The notes: generated by a model not told the origin, from the letters alone. Shown: positions 12,486-24,639, counted from the first letter of the stretch. The stretch is 64,000 nucleotides of DNA from Solanum dulcamara (GCF_947179165.1 NC_077238.1:83605757-83669756), one strand, 5' to 3'. Translations and numbers: made by a program.

Positions 12486-13850
12486 ATGCTCTTAAACCCC
12501 TCTAAAGAGCTGCCAGGGCTACTGGAGTCGTTCCCCAAGTCGTTACGGACGCTACTATGGAAGAATCCAAGAAAATTTGACCCGAACCCCCGGCACCTAA
12601 AAACTCCGTGGGCTAACACACACGAAAAACTGGCAAAATCGCCTAATTTCTATTGCATCGCTAATAAAATACTTCTGAACCCCTCTAAAGCACCGCCGGG
12701 GCTACTGGAGTCGTTCCCCAGGTCGTTATGGATGCTACTATGTAAGAATTCAAGAAAATTTGACCCGGACCCCCAACACCTAAAAAATCCGTGGACTAAC
12801 ACACACGCAAAACTAGAAAATCGCCTAATTTCTATTGCGTCGCCAATAAAATGCTCCTAAACCCCTCTAAAGAGCCGCCAGGGCTACTGGAGTCGTTCCC
12901 CAGGTCGTTACGGATGCTACTATAGAAGAATCCAAGAAAATTTGACCCGCACCCCCAACACCTAAAAAATCCGTGGACTAACACACACGAAAAGCTAGAA
13001 AATCGCCTAATTCCTATTGCGTCGCCAATAAAATGCTCCTAAACCCCTCTAAAGAGTCGCCAGGGCTATTGGAGTCGTTCCCCAGGTCGTTACGGACGCT
13101 ACTATGGAAGAATCCAAGAAAATTTGACCAGGACCCCCGGCACCTAAAGAATCCGTGGGCTAACACACACGAAAAACTGGCAAAATCACCTAATTCCTAT
13201 TGCGTTGCTAATAAAATACTTCTAAACCCCTCTAAAGCGCCGTCGGGGCTACTGGAGTTGATCCCCAGGTCGTTATGGACGCTACTATGTAAGAATTCAA
13301 GAAAATTTGACCCGGACCCCCAACACCTAAAATATTCATTGGCTAACACACACGAAAAACTAGAAAATCGCCTAATTCCTATTGCGTCGCCAATAAAATA
13401 CTCCTAAACCCCTCTAAAGAGCCGCCAGGGCTACTGTAGTCATTCCCCAGGTCGTTACGAATGCTACAATGGAAGAATCCAAGAAAATTTGACCCGCACC
13501 CCCAACACCTAAAACATCTATGGACTAACACACATGAAAAACTAGAAAATCGCCTAATTCCTATTGCGTCGCCAATATAATGCTCCTAAACCCCTCTAAA
13601 GAGCCGCCAGGGCTACTGGAGTTGTTCCCCAGGTCGTTACGGACGCTACTATGGAAGAATCCAAGAAAATTTGACCCGGACCCCCGGCACCTAAAGAATC
13701 CGTGGGCTAACACACACGAAAAACTGGCAAAATCGCCTAATTCATATTGCGTTGCTAATAAAATACTTCTAAACCCCTATAAAGCACCGCTGGGGCTACT
13801 GGAGTCGTTCCCTAGGTCGTGACAAACGCTACGATGTAAGAATCCAAGAA
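12486..13850 (+). repeat. Three-monomer (547-bp) higher-order repeat, two full copies and part of a third
   Basis: The same monomer trio starts at 12486, 13033 and 13580, each 547 bp apart. Markers are AGAGCCGCCAGGGCT or its variants, then AAAATACTTCTGAACC or AAAATACTTCTAAACC, then CTATGTAAGAATTCAAG and CCCCCAACACC. Copies differ by scattered point changes. The period is 2 bp short of three consensus monomers. Related trios lie at 10650-10860 and 19700-20000. Confidence 0.85.
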
Positions 13851-14050
13851 AATTTGACCCGGACCCCCGGCTGCTAAAAAATTCGTGGGCTAACACACAT
13901 GAAAAACTGGCAAAATCGCCTAATTCCTATTGCGTCGCCAATAAAATGCTCCTAAACCCCTCTATAGCGCAGCCGAGGCTACTGGAGTCGTTCCCCAGGT
14001 CGTTATGGATGCTACAAATGGAATAATCCATGAAATTTAGACACGGCCCC
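13580..14050 (+). repeat. Segmental duplication, first copy (partner about 19718-20180)
   Basis: The rare CCCCCGGCTGCTAAAAAATT variant (13859) and the CTACAAATGGAATAATCC / TTTAGACACGGCCC variant follow the same neighbours as at 19998 and 20150. The left part of the block overlaps the third copy of the 547-bp trio. Confidence 0.65.
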
Positions 14051-14540
14051 CCGGCACGTAAAAAATCCCTAGGCTAACACATACTAAAAACTTGCAAAAT
14101 CGCTTAATTCCTATTGCATCTCAAATAAAATGCTCCTAAACCCCTCTAAAGCGCCGTCTAGGCTACTGGAGTCATTCCCCAGGTAGTTATGGATGCTACT
14201 ATGGAAGAAATCAAGAAAATTCAAACCGCACCCTTGGCACTTAAAAAATCCGTGGGCTAACACACACAAAAAACTTGCAAAATCGCCTAATCCCTATTGC
14301 GTCGCCAATAAAATGCTCCTGAACCCCTCTAAAGTGCCGCCGGGGCTACTGGAGTCGTTCCCCAGGTTGTTACAAACGCTACTATAGAAAAATCCAAGAA
14401 ATTTTGACCCGAACCCCCGGCACCTAAAAATTCTGTGGGCTAACACACACGAAAAACTGGCAAAATTGCCTAATTGCTATTGCGTCGCCAATAAAATACT
14501 TCTAAACCCCTCTATAGCACCTCCGGAGCTATTGGAGTCG
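14030..14540 (+). repeat. Four-monomer tandem duplication, first copy (partner 14762-15270, offset 732 bp)
   Basis: CGTAAAAAATCCCTAGGCTA, ATTCCCCAGGTAGTTA, AAATCAAGAAAATTCAAACC and GCCTAATCCCTATTGCGTCG recur in the same order exactly 732 bp (4 x 183) downstream. Confidence 0.85.
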
Positions 14541-14761
14541 TTTCCGAGGTCGTTACAGATGCTACTATAGAATAATCCAAAAATATTTGACCCGGACCCC
14601 CGGCACCTAAAATATCTGTGGGCTAACACACACGAAAAAGTGGCAAAATTGCTTAATTCCTATTGCGCCGCCAATAAAATGCTCCTAAACCCCTCTAAAG
14701 CGCCGCTGGGACTACTGGGGTCGTTTCCCAGGTCGTTACGGATGCTAATATGGAAGAATCC

Positions 14762-15270
14762 AAGAAAATTTGACCTGAACCCCCGGCACGTAAAAAATCC
14801 CTAGGCTAACACATACGAAAAACTTGAAAAATCGCCTAATTCCTATTGCATCTCAAATAAAATGCTCCTAAATCCCTCTAAAGCGCCGCCTGGGCTACTG
14901 GAGTCATTCCCCAGGTAGTTACGGATGCTACTATGGAAGAAATCAAGAAAATTCAAACCGCACCCCTGGCACTTAAAAAATCAGTGGGCTAACACACACA
15001 AAAAACTTGCAAAATCGCCTAATCCCTATTGCGTCGCCAATAAAATGCTCCTGAACCCCTCTAAAGTGCCGCCGGGGCTACTGGAGTCGTTCCCCAGGTT
15101 GTTACGAATGCTACTATGGAAGAATCCAAGAAAATTTGACCCGAACCCCCGGCACCTAAAAATTCTGTGGGCTAACACACACAAAAAACTGGCAAAATTG
15201 CCTAATTCCTATTTCATCGCCAATAAAATACTCCTAAACCCCTCTATAGCACCTCCGGGGCTACTGGAGT
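14762..15270 (+). repeat. Four-monomer tandem duplication, second copy
   Basis: Partner of 14030-14540, with several point differences. Beyond about 15270 the two copies drift apart. Confidence 0.85.
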
Positions 15271-15489
15271 CGTTCCCCAGGTCGTTACGGACGCTACTAT
15301 GGAAATATCCAAGAAAATTTCACCCAAACCCCCGGCACCTAAAAAATATGTGGGCTAACACACACGAAAAACTGGAAAAATTGCCTAATTCCTATTGCAT
15401 CGCCAATAAAATGCTCCTAAACCCCTCTATAGCACCTCCGGGGCTACTGGAGTCGTTTCCCAGGTCGTTCAAACGCTACTATAGAATAA

Positions 15490-16130
15490 TCCAATAATAT
15501 TTGACCCGGACCCCCGGCACCTAAAATATCTGTGGGCTAACACACACGAAAAAGTGGCAAAATTGCTTAATTTCTATTGCGCCGCTAATAAAATGCTCCT
15601 AAACCCCTCTAAAGCTCCGCCGGGACTATTGGAGTCGTTTCCCAGGTCGTTACAGACGCTAATTTGGAAGAATCCAAGAAAATTTGACCCGAACCCCTGG
15701 CACGTAAAAAATCCCTAGGCTAAACCCCTCTAAAGCGCCGTTGGGGCTACTGGAGTCATATTCCAGGTAGTTACGGATGCTACTATGGAAGAAATCAAGA
15801 AAATTCAATCCGCACCCCTGGTAATTAAAAAATTCGTGGGCTAACACCCACAAAAAACTTGCAAAATCGCCTAATTCCTATTGCATCGCCAATAAAATGC
15901 TCCTGAACCCCTCTAAAGTGCCGCCGGGGCTATTGGAGTCATTCTACAGGTTGTTATGAATGCTACTATGGAAGAATCCAAGAAAATTTGACCTGAACCC
16001 CCGGCACCTAACAATTCTGTGGGCTAACAAACACGAAAAACTGGCAAAACTGCCTAATTCCTATTGCGTCGCCAATAAAATACTCCTAAACCCCTCTATA
16101 GCGCCGCCGGGGCTACAGGAGTCGTTCCCC
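15490..16130 (+). repeat. Segmental duplication, first copy (partner 18765-19405, offset ~3,274 bp), with a shared 62-bp deletion
   Basis: The block includes the junction at 15720, where CCCTAGGCTAA runs straight into ACCCCTCTAAAGCG and about 62 bp of a monomer is missing. The identical junction at about 18994, with the following CATATTCCAGGTAGTTA and CACCCACAAAAAACTTGC variants, shows that the deletion happened once and was then copied. Confidence 0.85.
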
Positions 16131-16170
16131 AGGTCGTTGTACCTAAAAAATTCGTGGGTTAACACACACG
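16110..16170 (+). repeat. Truncated monomer, 48-bp deletion (type shared with 17000 and 20868)
   Basis: At 16138 CCCCAGGTCGTT joins GTACCTAAAAAATTCGTGGG, skipping the ACGGACGCTACTATGG to CCCCCGG part (about 48 bp). The same junction is found at 17000 and, mutated, at 20868. Confidence 0.85.
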
Positions 16171-16199
16171 AAAAACAGGCAAAATCGCTTAATTCCTAT

Positions 16200-17130
16200 T
16201 GCGTCGCCAATAAAATGCTCCAGAACCCCTCTATAGCACCGCTGAGGCTAATGGAGTCGTTCCCCAGGTCGTTACGGACGCTACAAATGGAATAATCAAA
16301 GAAATTTAGACACGGCCCCCTGGCACGTAAAAAATCCCTGGGCTAACACACACTAAAAACTGGCAAAATCGCCTAATTTCTATTGCGTCTCAAATAAAAT
16401 GCTCCTAAACCCCTCTAAAGCGCCGTTGGGGCTACTGGAGTCATTCCCCAGGTTGTTACGGATGCTACTATAGAATAAATCAAGAAAATTCAACCCGTAC
16501 CCCCGGCACCTAAAAAATCTGTTGGCTAACACACAAAAAACTTGCAAAATTGCCTAATTTCTATTGCGTCGCCAATAAAATGCTCCTGAACCCTTCTAAA
16601 GCGCCGCTGGGGCTACTGGAGTCGTTCCCCAGGTCGTTACGACTGCTAATATGATGAATGCAAGAAAATTTGACCCAAACCCCCGGCATCTAAAAAATTT
16701 GTGGGTACGCACATGACAAACTGGCAAAATCGCCTAATTCTTATTGCGTCGCCAATAAAATACTCCTAAACCCTTTTATAGCACCGTCAGGGCTACTAGA
16801 GTCGTTCCCAGGTCGTTACGGATGCTACTATGGAAAAATCCAAGAAAATTCGACCCGGACACCCGTCACCTAAAAAATCTGTGGGCTAACACACACGAAA
16901 AACTGGCAAAATCGCCTAATTCCTATTGCGTCGCCAATAAAATGCTCCAGAACCCCTCTAAAGAGCCGCCAGGGCTACTGCAGTCATTCCCCAGGTCGTT
17001 GTACCTAAAACATTCGTGGGTTAACACACACGAAAAACAGGCAAAATCGCTTAATTCCTATTGCGTCGCCAATAAAATGCTCTAGAACCCCTCTAAATAG
17101 CCGCTAGGGCTAATGCAGTCGTTCCCCAGG
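16200..17130 (+). repeat. Segmental duplication, first copy (partner 20075-21000, offset ~3.87 kb)
   Basis: Shared ordered markers: CTACAAATGGA followed by AATCAAAGAAATTTAGACAC, ACACAAAAAACTTGCAAAAT after TTGGCTA, GCTAATATGATGAAT, GGGTACGCACATGA, the truncated monomer at 17000, and AATAGCCGCTAGGGCTAATG. All are uncommon elsewhere and occur in the same order in the partner. Confidence 0.85.
16985..17030 (+). repeat. Truncated monomer, 48-bp deletion
   Basis: CCCCAGGTCGTT joins GTACCTAAAACATTCG at 17000, the same junction as at 16138. It lies inside the 16200-17130 duplication. Confidence 0.85.
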
Positions 17131-17404
17131 TCGTTACGGACGCTACTATGGAAGAATCCAAGAAAATTCGACCTGCACCCCCTACACATAAAAAATCCGT
17201 GGACTAACACACACGAAAAACTGGAAAAATCGCCTAATTCCTATTGCGTCACTAATAAAATATTCCTAAACCCCTCTAAAGAGCCGCCAGGGCTACTGGA
17301 ATCGTTCCCAAGGTTGTTACGGACGCTACTATGGAAGAATCCAAGAAAATTTGACCCGGACCCCCGGCACCTAAAAAATCTGTGGGCTATTACACACGAA
17401 AAAC

Positions 17405-17660
17405 TGGCAAAATCGCCTAATTTCTATTGCATCGCTAATAAAATACTTCGAAACCCCTCTAAAGCACCGCTGGGGCTACTGGAGTCGTTCCCCAGGTCGT
17501 TACGGATGCTACTATGTAAGAATCTAAGCAAATTTAACCCAGACCCCCGACACCTAAAAAATCTGTGGGCTAACACAATGAAAAACTGGCAAAATCGCCT
17601 AATTCCTATTGCGTCGCCAATAAAATGCTCCTAAACCCCTCTATAGCGCTGCCGGGGCTA
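17405..17660 (+). repeat. Segmental duplication, first copy (partner 29044-29295)
   Basis: AAAATACTTCGAAACCCC, CTATGTAAGAATC with AAGCAAATTT, and the short variant CTAACACAATGAAAAACTGG occur in the same order at both places, 11.6 kb apart. Confidence 0.75.
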
Positions 17661-18054
17661 CTAGAGTCGTTCCCCAGGTCGTTACGGACGCTATTATGGA
17701 AGAATCCAAGAAAATACGACCCGGATCCCCAGCACCTAAAAATCCGTGGGCTAACACACACAAAAAACTGGCAAAATCGCCTAATTTCTATTGCGTCGCC
17801 AATAAAATGCTCCAGAACACTCTAAAGAGCCGCTAGGGCTACTTAAGTCGTTCCCCAGTTCGTTACGGACGCTACTATGGATGAATCCAACAAAATTCGT
17901 CCCGCACCCCCAACACCTAAAAAATCCGTGGACTAACACATACGAAAAACTGGCAAAATCGCCTAATTCCTATTGCATCACCAATAAAATGTTCCTAAAC
18001 CACTCTATAGCACCTCCGGGGCTACTGGAGTCGTTCCTCAGGTCGTTACGGACA

Positions 18055-18290
18055 CTACTATGGAAGATTTTGACCCGGACCCCCGGCACCTAAAATATCT
18101 GTGGGCTAACACACACGAAAAAGTGGCAAAATTGCTTAATTCCTATTGCGCCGCCAATAAAATGTTCCTAAACCCCTCTAAAGCGCCGCTGGGACTACTG
18201 GAGTCATTTCCTAGGTCGTTACGGATGCTACTATGGAAGTATCCAAAAACAATTGACACAAACCCCCGGTACGTAAAACTTGCAAAATCG
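18055..18290 (+). repeat. Monomers with small deletions (about 10 and 27 bp)
   Basis: At about 18067 GGAAGA joins TTTTGACCCGG, dropping the ATCCAAGAA part. At about 18278 ACGTAAAA joins CTTGCAAAATCG, dropping about 27 bp around CCGTGGGCTAACACAC. Both are private to this place as far as I could see. Confidence 0.8.
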
Positions 18291-18764
18291 CCTAATTCCT
18301 ATTGTGTCTCAATTAAAATGATAGTAAACCCCTCTAAAGTGCCGCCGGAGCTACTAAAGTCATTCCCCAGGTCGCTACGGATGCTACTATAGAAGAAATC
18401 AAGAAAATTCGACCCACACCCCTCGCACGTAAAAAATCTATGAGCTAACACACACGAAAAATTGGCAAAATTGCCTAATTCCTATTGCATCTCTAATAAA
18501 ATGCTCCTAAACCCCTGTATAGCACCGCCGGGGATACTGGAGTCATTCTCCAGGTTGTTACGGACGCTACTATGGAAGAATACAAGAAAATTTGACCCGG
18601 ACCCCCGGCACCTAAAAATTCCGTGGGCTAACACATACGAAAAACTGGCAAAATCTCCTAATTCCTATTGCGTCGCTAATAAAATGCTCCTAAACCCCTC
18701 TATAGCCCACCAGGGCTACTGGAGTCATTCCCCAGGTCGTTACGGATGCTACTATGGAAGAAAT

Positions 18765-19405
18765 CAAGAAATATTTGACCCAGACCCCCGGCACCTAAAA
18801 TATCTGTGGGCTAACACACACGAAAAAGTGGCAAAATTGCTTAATTCCTATTGTGCCGCTAATAAAATGCTCCTAAACCCCTCTAAAGCGTCGCCGGGAC
18901 TACTGGAGTCGTTTCCCAGGTCGTTACAGACGCTAATATGGAAGAATCCAAGAAAATTTGACTCGAACCCCTGGCACGTAAAAAATCCCTAGGCTAAACC
19001 CCTCTAAAGCGCCGCCGGGGCTACTGGAGTCATATTCCAGGTAGTTAAGGATGCTACTATGGAAGAAATCAAGAAAATTCAATCCGCACCCCTGGAAATT
19101 AAAACATTCGTTGGCTAACACCCACAAAAAACTTGCAAAATCGCCTAATTCCTATTGCGTCACCAATAAAATGCTCCTGAACCCCTCTGAAGTGCCGCCG
19201 GGGCTACTGGAGTCATTCTACAGGTTGTTATGAATACTACTATGGAAGAATCCAAGAAAATTTGACCTGAACCCTCGGCACCTAAAAATTCTGTGGGCTA
19301 ACACACACGAAAAACTGGCAAAATTGCCTAATTCCTATTGCGTCGCAAATAAAATACTGCTAAACCCCTCTATAGCGCCGCCGGGGCTACTGGAGTCGTT
19401 CCCCA
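18765..19405 (+). repeat. Segmental duplication, second copy of 15490-16130
   Basis: Carries the same 62-bp deletion junction (about 18994) and the same CACCCACAAAAAACTTGC variant as its partner. The right end changes to ordinary monomers where the partner enters the 48-bp deletion. Confidence 0.85.
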
Positions 19406-20074
19406 GGTCATTACGAATGCTATTATGGAAGAATCCAAGAAAATTCGACCCGGACCCCCGGCACCTAAAAAATCTGTGGGCTAACACACACAAAAAACTA
19501 GCAAAATCACCTAACTCCTATTGCGTCGCCAATAAAATGCTCCAGAACCCCTCTAAAGAGCCGCCAGGGATACTGGATTCGTTCCCCAGGTTGTTACGGA
19601 CGCTACTATGGAATAATCCAAGAAAATTCGACCCGCACCCCCAACACCTAAAAATCCGTGGACTAACACACACGAAAAACTGGAAAATTGCCTAATTCCG
19701 ATTGCGTCGCCAATAAAATGCTCCTAAACCCCTCTAAAGAGCCGTCAGGGCTACTAGAGTCATTCCCCAGGTCGTTACGGATGCTACTATGGAAGAATCC
19801 AAGAAAATTTGACCCGGACCCCCGGCACCAAAAGAATCCGTGGGCTAACACACACAAAAAACTGGCAAAATCGCCTAATTCCTATTGCGTCGCTAATAAA
19901 ATACTTCTAAACCCCTCTAAAGCACCGCCGGGGCTACTGGAGTCATTCCCCAGGTCGTTACGGACGCTACTATGTAAGAATCCAAGAAAATTTGACCCGG
20001 ACCCCCGGCTGCTAAAAAATCCGTGGTCTAACACAAATGAAAAACTAGTAAAATCGCCTAATTCCTATTGCGTC

Positions 20075-21000
20075 GCCAATAAAATGCTCCTAAACCCCTC
20101 TATAGCACCGCTGAGGCTACTGGAGTCGTTCCCCAGGTCGTTACGGACGCTACAAATGGAGTAATCAAAGAAATTTAGACACGGCCCCTGGCACGTAAAA
20201 AATTCAGTGGGCTAACACACAGTAAAAACTGGCAAAATCGCCTAATTCCTATTGCGTCTCAAATAAAATGCTCCTAAACCCCTCTAAAGCGCCGCTGGGG
20301 CTACTGGAGTCATTCCCCAGGTTGTTACGGATGCTACTATGGAATAAATCAAGAAAATTCAACCCGTACCCCCGGCACCTAAAACATCTGTTGGCTAACA
20401 CACAAAAAACTTGCAAAATCGCCTAATTTCTATTGCGTCGCCAATAAAATGCTCCTGAACCCTTCTAAAGCGCCGCTGGGGCTACTGGAGTCGTTCCCCA
20501 GGTCGTTACGGATGCTAATATGATGAATCCAAGAAAAGTTGACCCAAACCCCCGGCATCTAAAAAATCTTTGGGTACGCACATGAAAAACTAGCAAAATC
20601 GCCTAATTCTTATTGCGTCGCCAATAAAATGCTCCTAAACCCTTTTATAGCACCGATGGGCTACTGGAGTCGTTCCCAGGTCGTTACGGACGCTACTATG
20701 GAAATATGCAGGAAAATTCGACACGGACAACCGTCACCTAAAAAATCTGTAGGCTAACACACACGAAAAACTGGCAAAATCGCCTAATTCCTATTGCGTC
20801 GCCAATAAAATGCTCCAGAACCCCTCTAAAGAGCCGCCAGGGCTACTGGAGTCGTTCCCCAGGTCGTAGTGCCTAAACAATTCGTGGGCTAACACACACG
20901 AAAAACAGGCAAAATCGCCTAATTCCTATTGCGTCGCCAATAAAATGCTCCAGAACCCCTCTAAATAGCCGCCAGGGCTAATGGAGTCGTTCCCCAGGTC
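20075..21000 (+). repeat. Segmental duplication, second copy of 16200-17130
   Basis: Contains the third example of the 48-bp deletion, here mutated (GGTCGTAGTGCCTAAACAAT at about 20868). It ends almost exactly where the 21.0-25.0 kb block begins. Confidence 0.85.
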
Positions 21001-22722
21001 GTTACCGATGCTACTATGGAAGAATCCAAGAAAATTCGTCCCGGACCCCCGGCACCTAAAAAATCCGTGGGCTAACACACACGAAAAACTTGCAAAATTG
21101 CCTAATTCCTATTTTATTGCTAATAAAATGCTGTTAAACCCCTCTAAATTGCCTCCCGGGCTACTAGATTCATTCTTCAGATCGTAACGGACGCTACTAT
21201 GGATGAATCCAAGAAAATTTGGCCCGGACACGCAGCAACTAAAAAATCCATAGGCTAACATACATGAAAAACAGGCAAAATTGCCTAATTCCTCTAACGT
21301 CGGCAATAAAATGCTCCTAAACCCCTCGAAAGTGCCGCCGGGGCTACTGAAGTCATTCCCTAGGTCGTTACGGACGTTATAATGGAAGAATCCAAGAAAA
21401 TTCGACCCGAACCCCTGCCACCTAAAAAATCTGTATGCTAACACACACGAAAAACTGGCAAAATCGCTTAATTCCCATTGCGTCGCCAATAAAATGCTCA
21501 TAAACCCCTCTATAGCACCACCGGGGCTACTGGAGTCTTTCCCCAGGTCATTACGGATGCTACTATGGAAGAATCCAAGAAATTTTGACCCAAACCCACG
21601 GCACCTAAAAAATCTGTGGGTTAACACACACGAAAAACTGGCAAAATCGCCTAATTCCTATTATGTCGCCAATTAAATGCTCTTAAATCCCTATATAGGG
21701 CCGCTGGGGCTACTGGAGTCGTTCCCCAGGTCGTTATGGACGCTACTACGGAAGAATGTAAGAAAATTCGACCCGGACCTCCGGCACCTAAAAAATCCGT
21801 GGGCTAACACACACGAAAAACTGGCTAAATCGCCTAATTCCGATTGCGTCTCCAATAAAATGCTCCTATACCCCTCTAAAGCGCTGCCGGGGCTACTGGA
21901 GTCGTTCTCCAGGTCGTTACGGATGCTACTATAGAAGATTCCAAGAAAATTTGACCCGAACCCCCGGCACCTAAAAAATCTATGGGCTAACACACAAGAA
22001 ATACTGGCAAAATCGCCTAATTCCTATTGCGTCTCCAATAAAATGCTCTTACACCCCTCTAAAGCGACACCGAGGCTACTGGAGTCGTTCCCCAGGTCGT
22101 TACGGACGCTACTATGGAAGAATCTAAGAAAATTTGACCCGCACCCCCGGCACTCAAAAAATCTACAGGCTAACACACACGAAAAACTAGCAAAATCGCC
22201 TAATTCCTATTGCATCGCCAATAAAATGCTCCTGAACCCTTCTAAAGCATCACCGGGGTTACTGGAGTCGTTTCCTACGTCGTTACGGATGCTACAATTT
22301 AAGAATCCAAGAAAATTTGACCCGAAACCCTCGGCACCTAAAAAATCTGAGGGTTAACACACACGAAAAATTAGCAAAATCGCCTAACTCCTATTGCGTC
22401 GCCAATAAAAAGCTCCTAAACCCCTATATAGCATCGTCGGGGCTACTGGAGTCGTTCCCTAGGTCGTTACGGACGCTACTATGGAAGAATCCAAGAAAAT
22501 TCGACCCGGACCCCCGGCACCTAAAAAATCCGTGGGCTAACAGACACGAAAAATTGGCAAAAAATCGCCTAATTCCTACTGCGTCGCCAATAAAATGCTC
22601 CTAAGCCCCTCTAAAGTGCTGCCGGGGCTACTATAGTCGTTCCCCAGGTCGTTACGGATGCTACTATGGAAGAATGGAAGACAATTCGACCCAGACCCCC
22701 CGGCACCTAAAAAATCCATGGG

Positions 22723-22905
22723 CTAACACACACGAAAAACTGGCAAAATCGCCTAATTCCTATTGCGTCGCCAATAAAATGCTCCTAAACCCCTCTATAG
22801 CACCGCCGGGGCTACTGGAGTCGTTCCCCAGGTCGTTACGGACGCTACTATGAAAGAATACAAGAAAATTTGACTCAGACCCCCGGTATCTAAAAAATCC
22901 GTGGG
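22723..22905 (+). repeat. Representative full-length satellite monomer (183 bp)
   Basis: This copy is close to the apparent consensus and shows the exact period: CTAAC at 22723 recurs at 22906. Order of elements from the chosen start: CTAACACACACG, two A-tracts (GAAAAAC and GCAAAATC, about 10 bp apart), CCTAATTCC, GCGTCGCCAATAAAATG, CCTAAACCCCTC, an imperfect dyad around CACCGCCGGGG, a doubled GTCGTT word, GGACGCTACTATG, an A-rich AAGAAAATT, GGACCCCCGG in most copies, and CCTAAAAAATCC. The start point is arbitrary because the repeat is circularly permutable. Confidence 0.95.
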
Positions 22906-23139
22906 CTAACACACACGAAAAACTGGCAAAATTGGCTAATTCCTATTACGTCGCCAATAAAATGCTCCTAAACCCCTCTATAGCACCGTCGGGGCTACTA
23001 GAGTCTTTCCCCAGGTCGTTACGAATGCCATTATGGAAGAATCCAAGAAAATTCGACCCGGACCCCCGACACCTAAAATATCCGTGGGCTAACACAAATG
23101 AAAAAGTGGCAAAATTGTCTAATTTCTATTGTGTCTTCA

Positions 23140-23180
23140 ATAAAATGATCCTATACCCCTGGCACATAAAAAATCTGTGG
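23140..23180 (+). repeat. Truncated monomer, 90-bp deletion shared with 32180
   Basis: At 23160/23161 ATGATCCTATACCCCT joins GGCACATAAAAAATC. The middle of the monomer, about 90 bp, is absent. CCCCT followed by GGCAC normally occurs at the end of many monomers, so CCCCT is a plausible microhomology. The identical junction at 32179/32180 is part of duplication A. Confidence 0.88.
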
Positions 23181-24639
23181 GCTAACACATACAAAAAATT
23201 GGAAAAATTACCTAATTCCTATTGCGTCTCTAATAAAATGATCCTAAACCCCTCTAAAGCACCACCGAGGCTACTGCAGTCGTTCCCCAGGTCGTTACGG
23301 ACGCTACTATGGAAGAATGGAAGAAAATTCGACCCAGACCCCCGGCACCTAAAAAATCCATGGGCTAACACACACAAAAAACTGGCAAAATTGCCTAATT
23401 CCTATTGCGTCGCCAATAAAATGCTCCTAAACCCCTCTAAAGCGCCGTCGGGGCTACTGGAGTCGTTCCCCAGGTCGTTACGGATGCTATTGTGGAAAAA
23501 TCCAAGAAAATTTGACCCAAACCTCCGGCACCTAAAAAATCTGTGGGCTAACACACACGAAAAACTGGCAAAATCGCGTAATTCCTATTGCATCGCTAAT
23601 AAAATGCTACTAAACCCCTCTATAGCACCTCTGGGGCTACTGGAGTCGTTCCCAGGTAGTTACGGACGCTACTATGGAAGAATCCAAGAAAATTTGACCC
23701 GGACCCCCGGCACCTAAAATATCCGTGGGCTAACACACACGAAAAACTGGCAAAATCGCCTAATTCCTATTGCATCTCAAATAAAATGCTCATATACCCC
23801 TCTAAAGCGCCGTCGGGGCTACTAGAGTCGTTCCCCAGGTCGTTACGGACGCTACTATGGAAGAATCCAAGAAATGTTGATCTGGACCCTCGGCACCTAA
23901 AAAATCTGTGGGCTAACACACACGAAAAACTAGCAAAATTGCCTAATTTCTACTGCGTCGCCAATAAAATGCTCCTAGGCCCCTCTAAAGTGCCGCCGGG
24001 GCTACTGTAGTCGTTCCCCAGGTCGTTACGGACGCTACTATGGAAGAATGGAAGAAAATTCAACCCAGACCCCCGGCACCTAAAAAATCCATGGGCTAAC
24101 ACACACGAAAAACTGGCAAAATCGTCTAATTCCTATTGCGTCACCAATAAAATGCTCCTAAACCCCTCTATAGCGCCACCGGGGCTACTGGAGTCGTTCC
24201 CCAGGTCGTTACGGACACTACTATGGAAGAATACAAGAAAATTTGACTCGGACCCCCGGCATCTAAAAAATCCGTAGGCTAACACACGAAAAACTGGCAA
24301 AATCGCGTAATTCCCATTGCGTCGCAAATAAAATGCTCCTAAACCCCTCTATAGTGCCGCCGGGGCTACTGGAGTCGTTCTCCAAGTCGTAACGGACGCT
24401 ACTATGGAAGAAATCAAGAAAATTCGACCTGGGCCCCCGGTACCTAAAAATTCTGTCGGCTAACACATACAAAAAACTGGCAAAATTGGCTAATTCCTAT
24501 TGCGTCGCCAATAAAATGCTCCTAAACCCCTCTATTGCACTGCCGGGGCTACTGGAGTCGTTACCCAGGTCGTTACGGACGCTACTATGGAAGAATCCAA
24601 GAAAATTCGACCCAGACCCCTGGCACCTAAAAATTCAGT

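Noticed and set aside
21109..21627. Minus-strand open frames such as this 172-codon one, with Cys/Phe/Ser-rich 61-residue repeats
   Set aside because: It is the complement of the same satellite monomer. It recurs at 30132-30650 only because the whole block is duplicated. No promoter, splice or codon-use evidence supports a gene.
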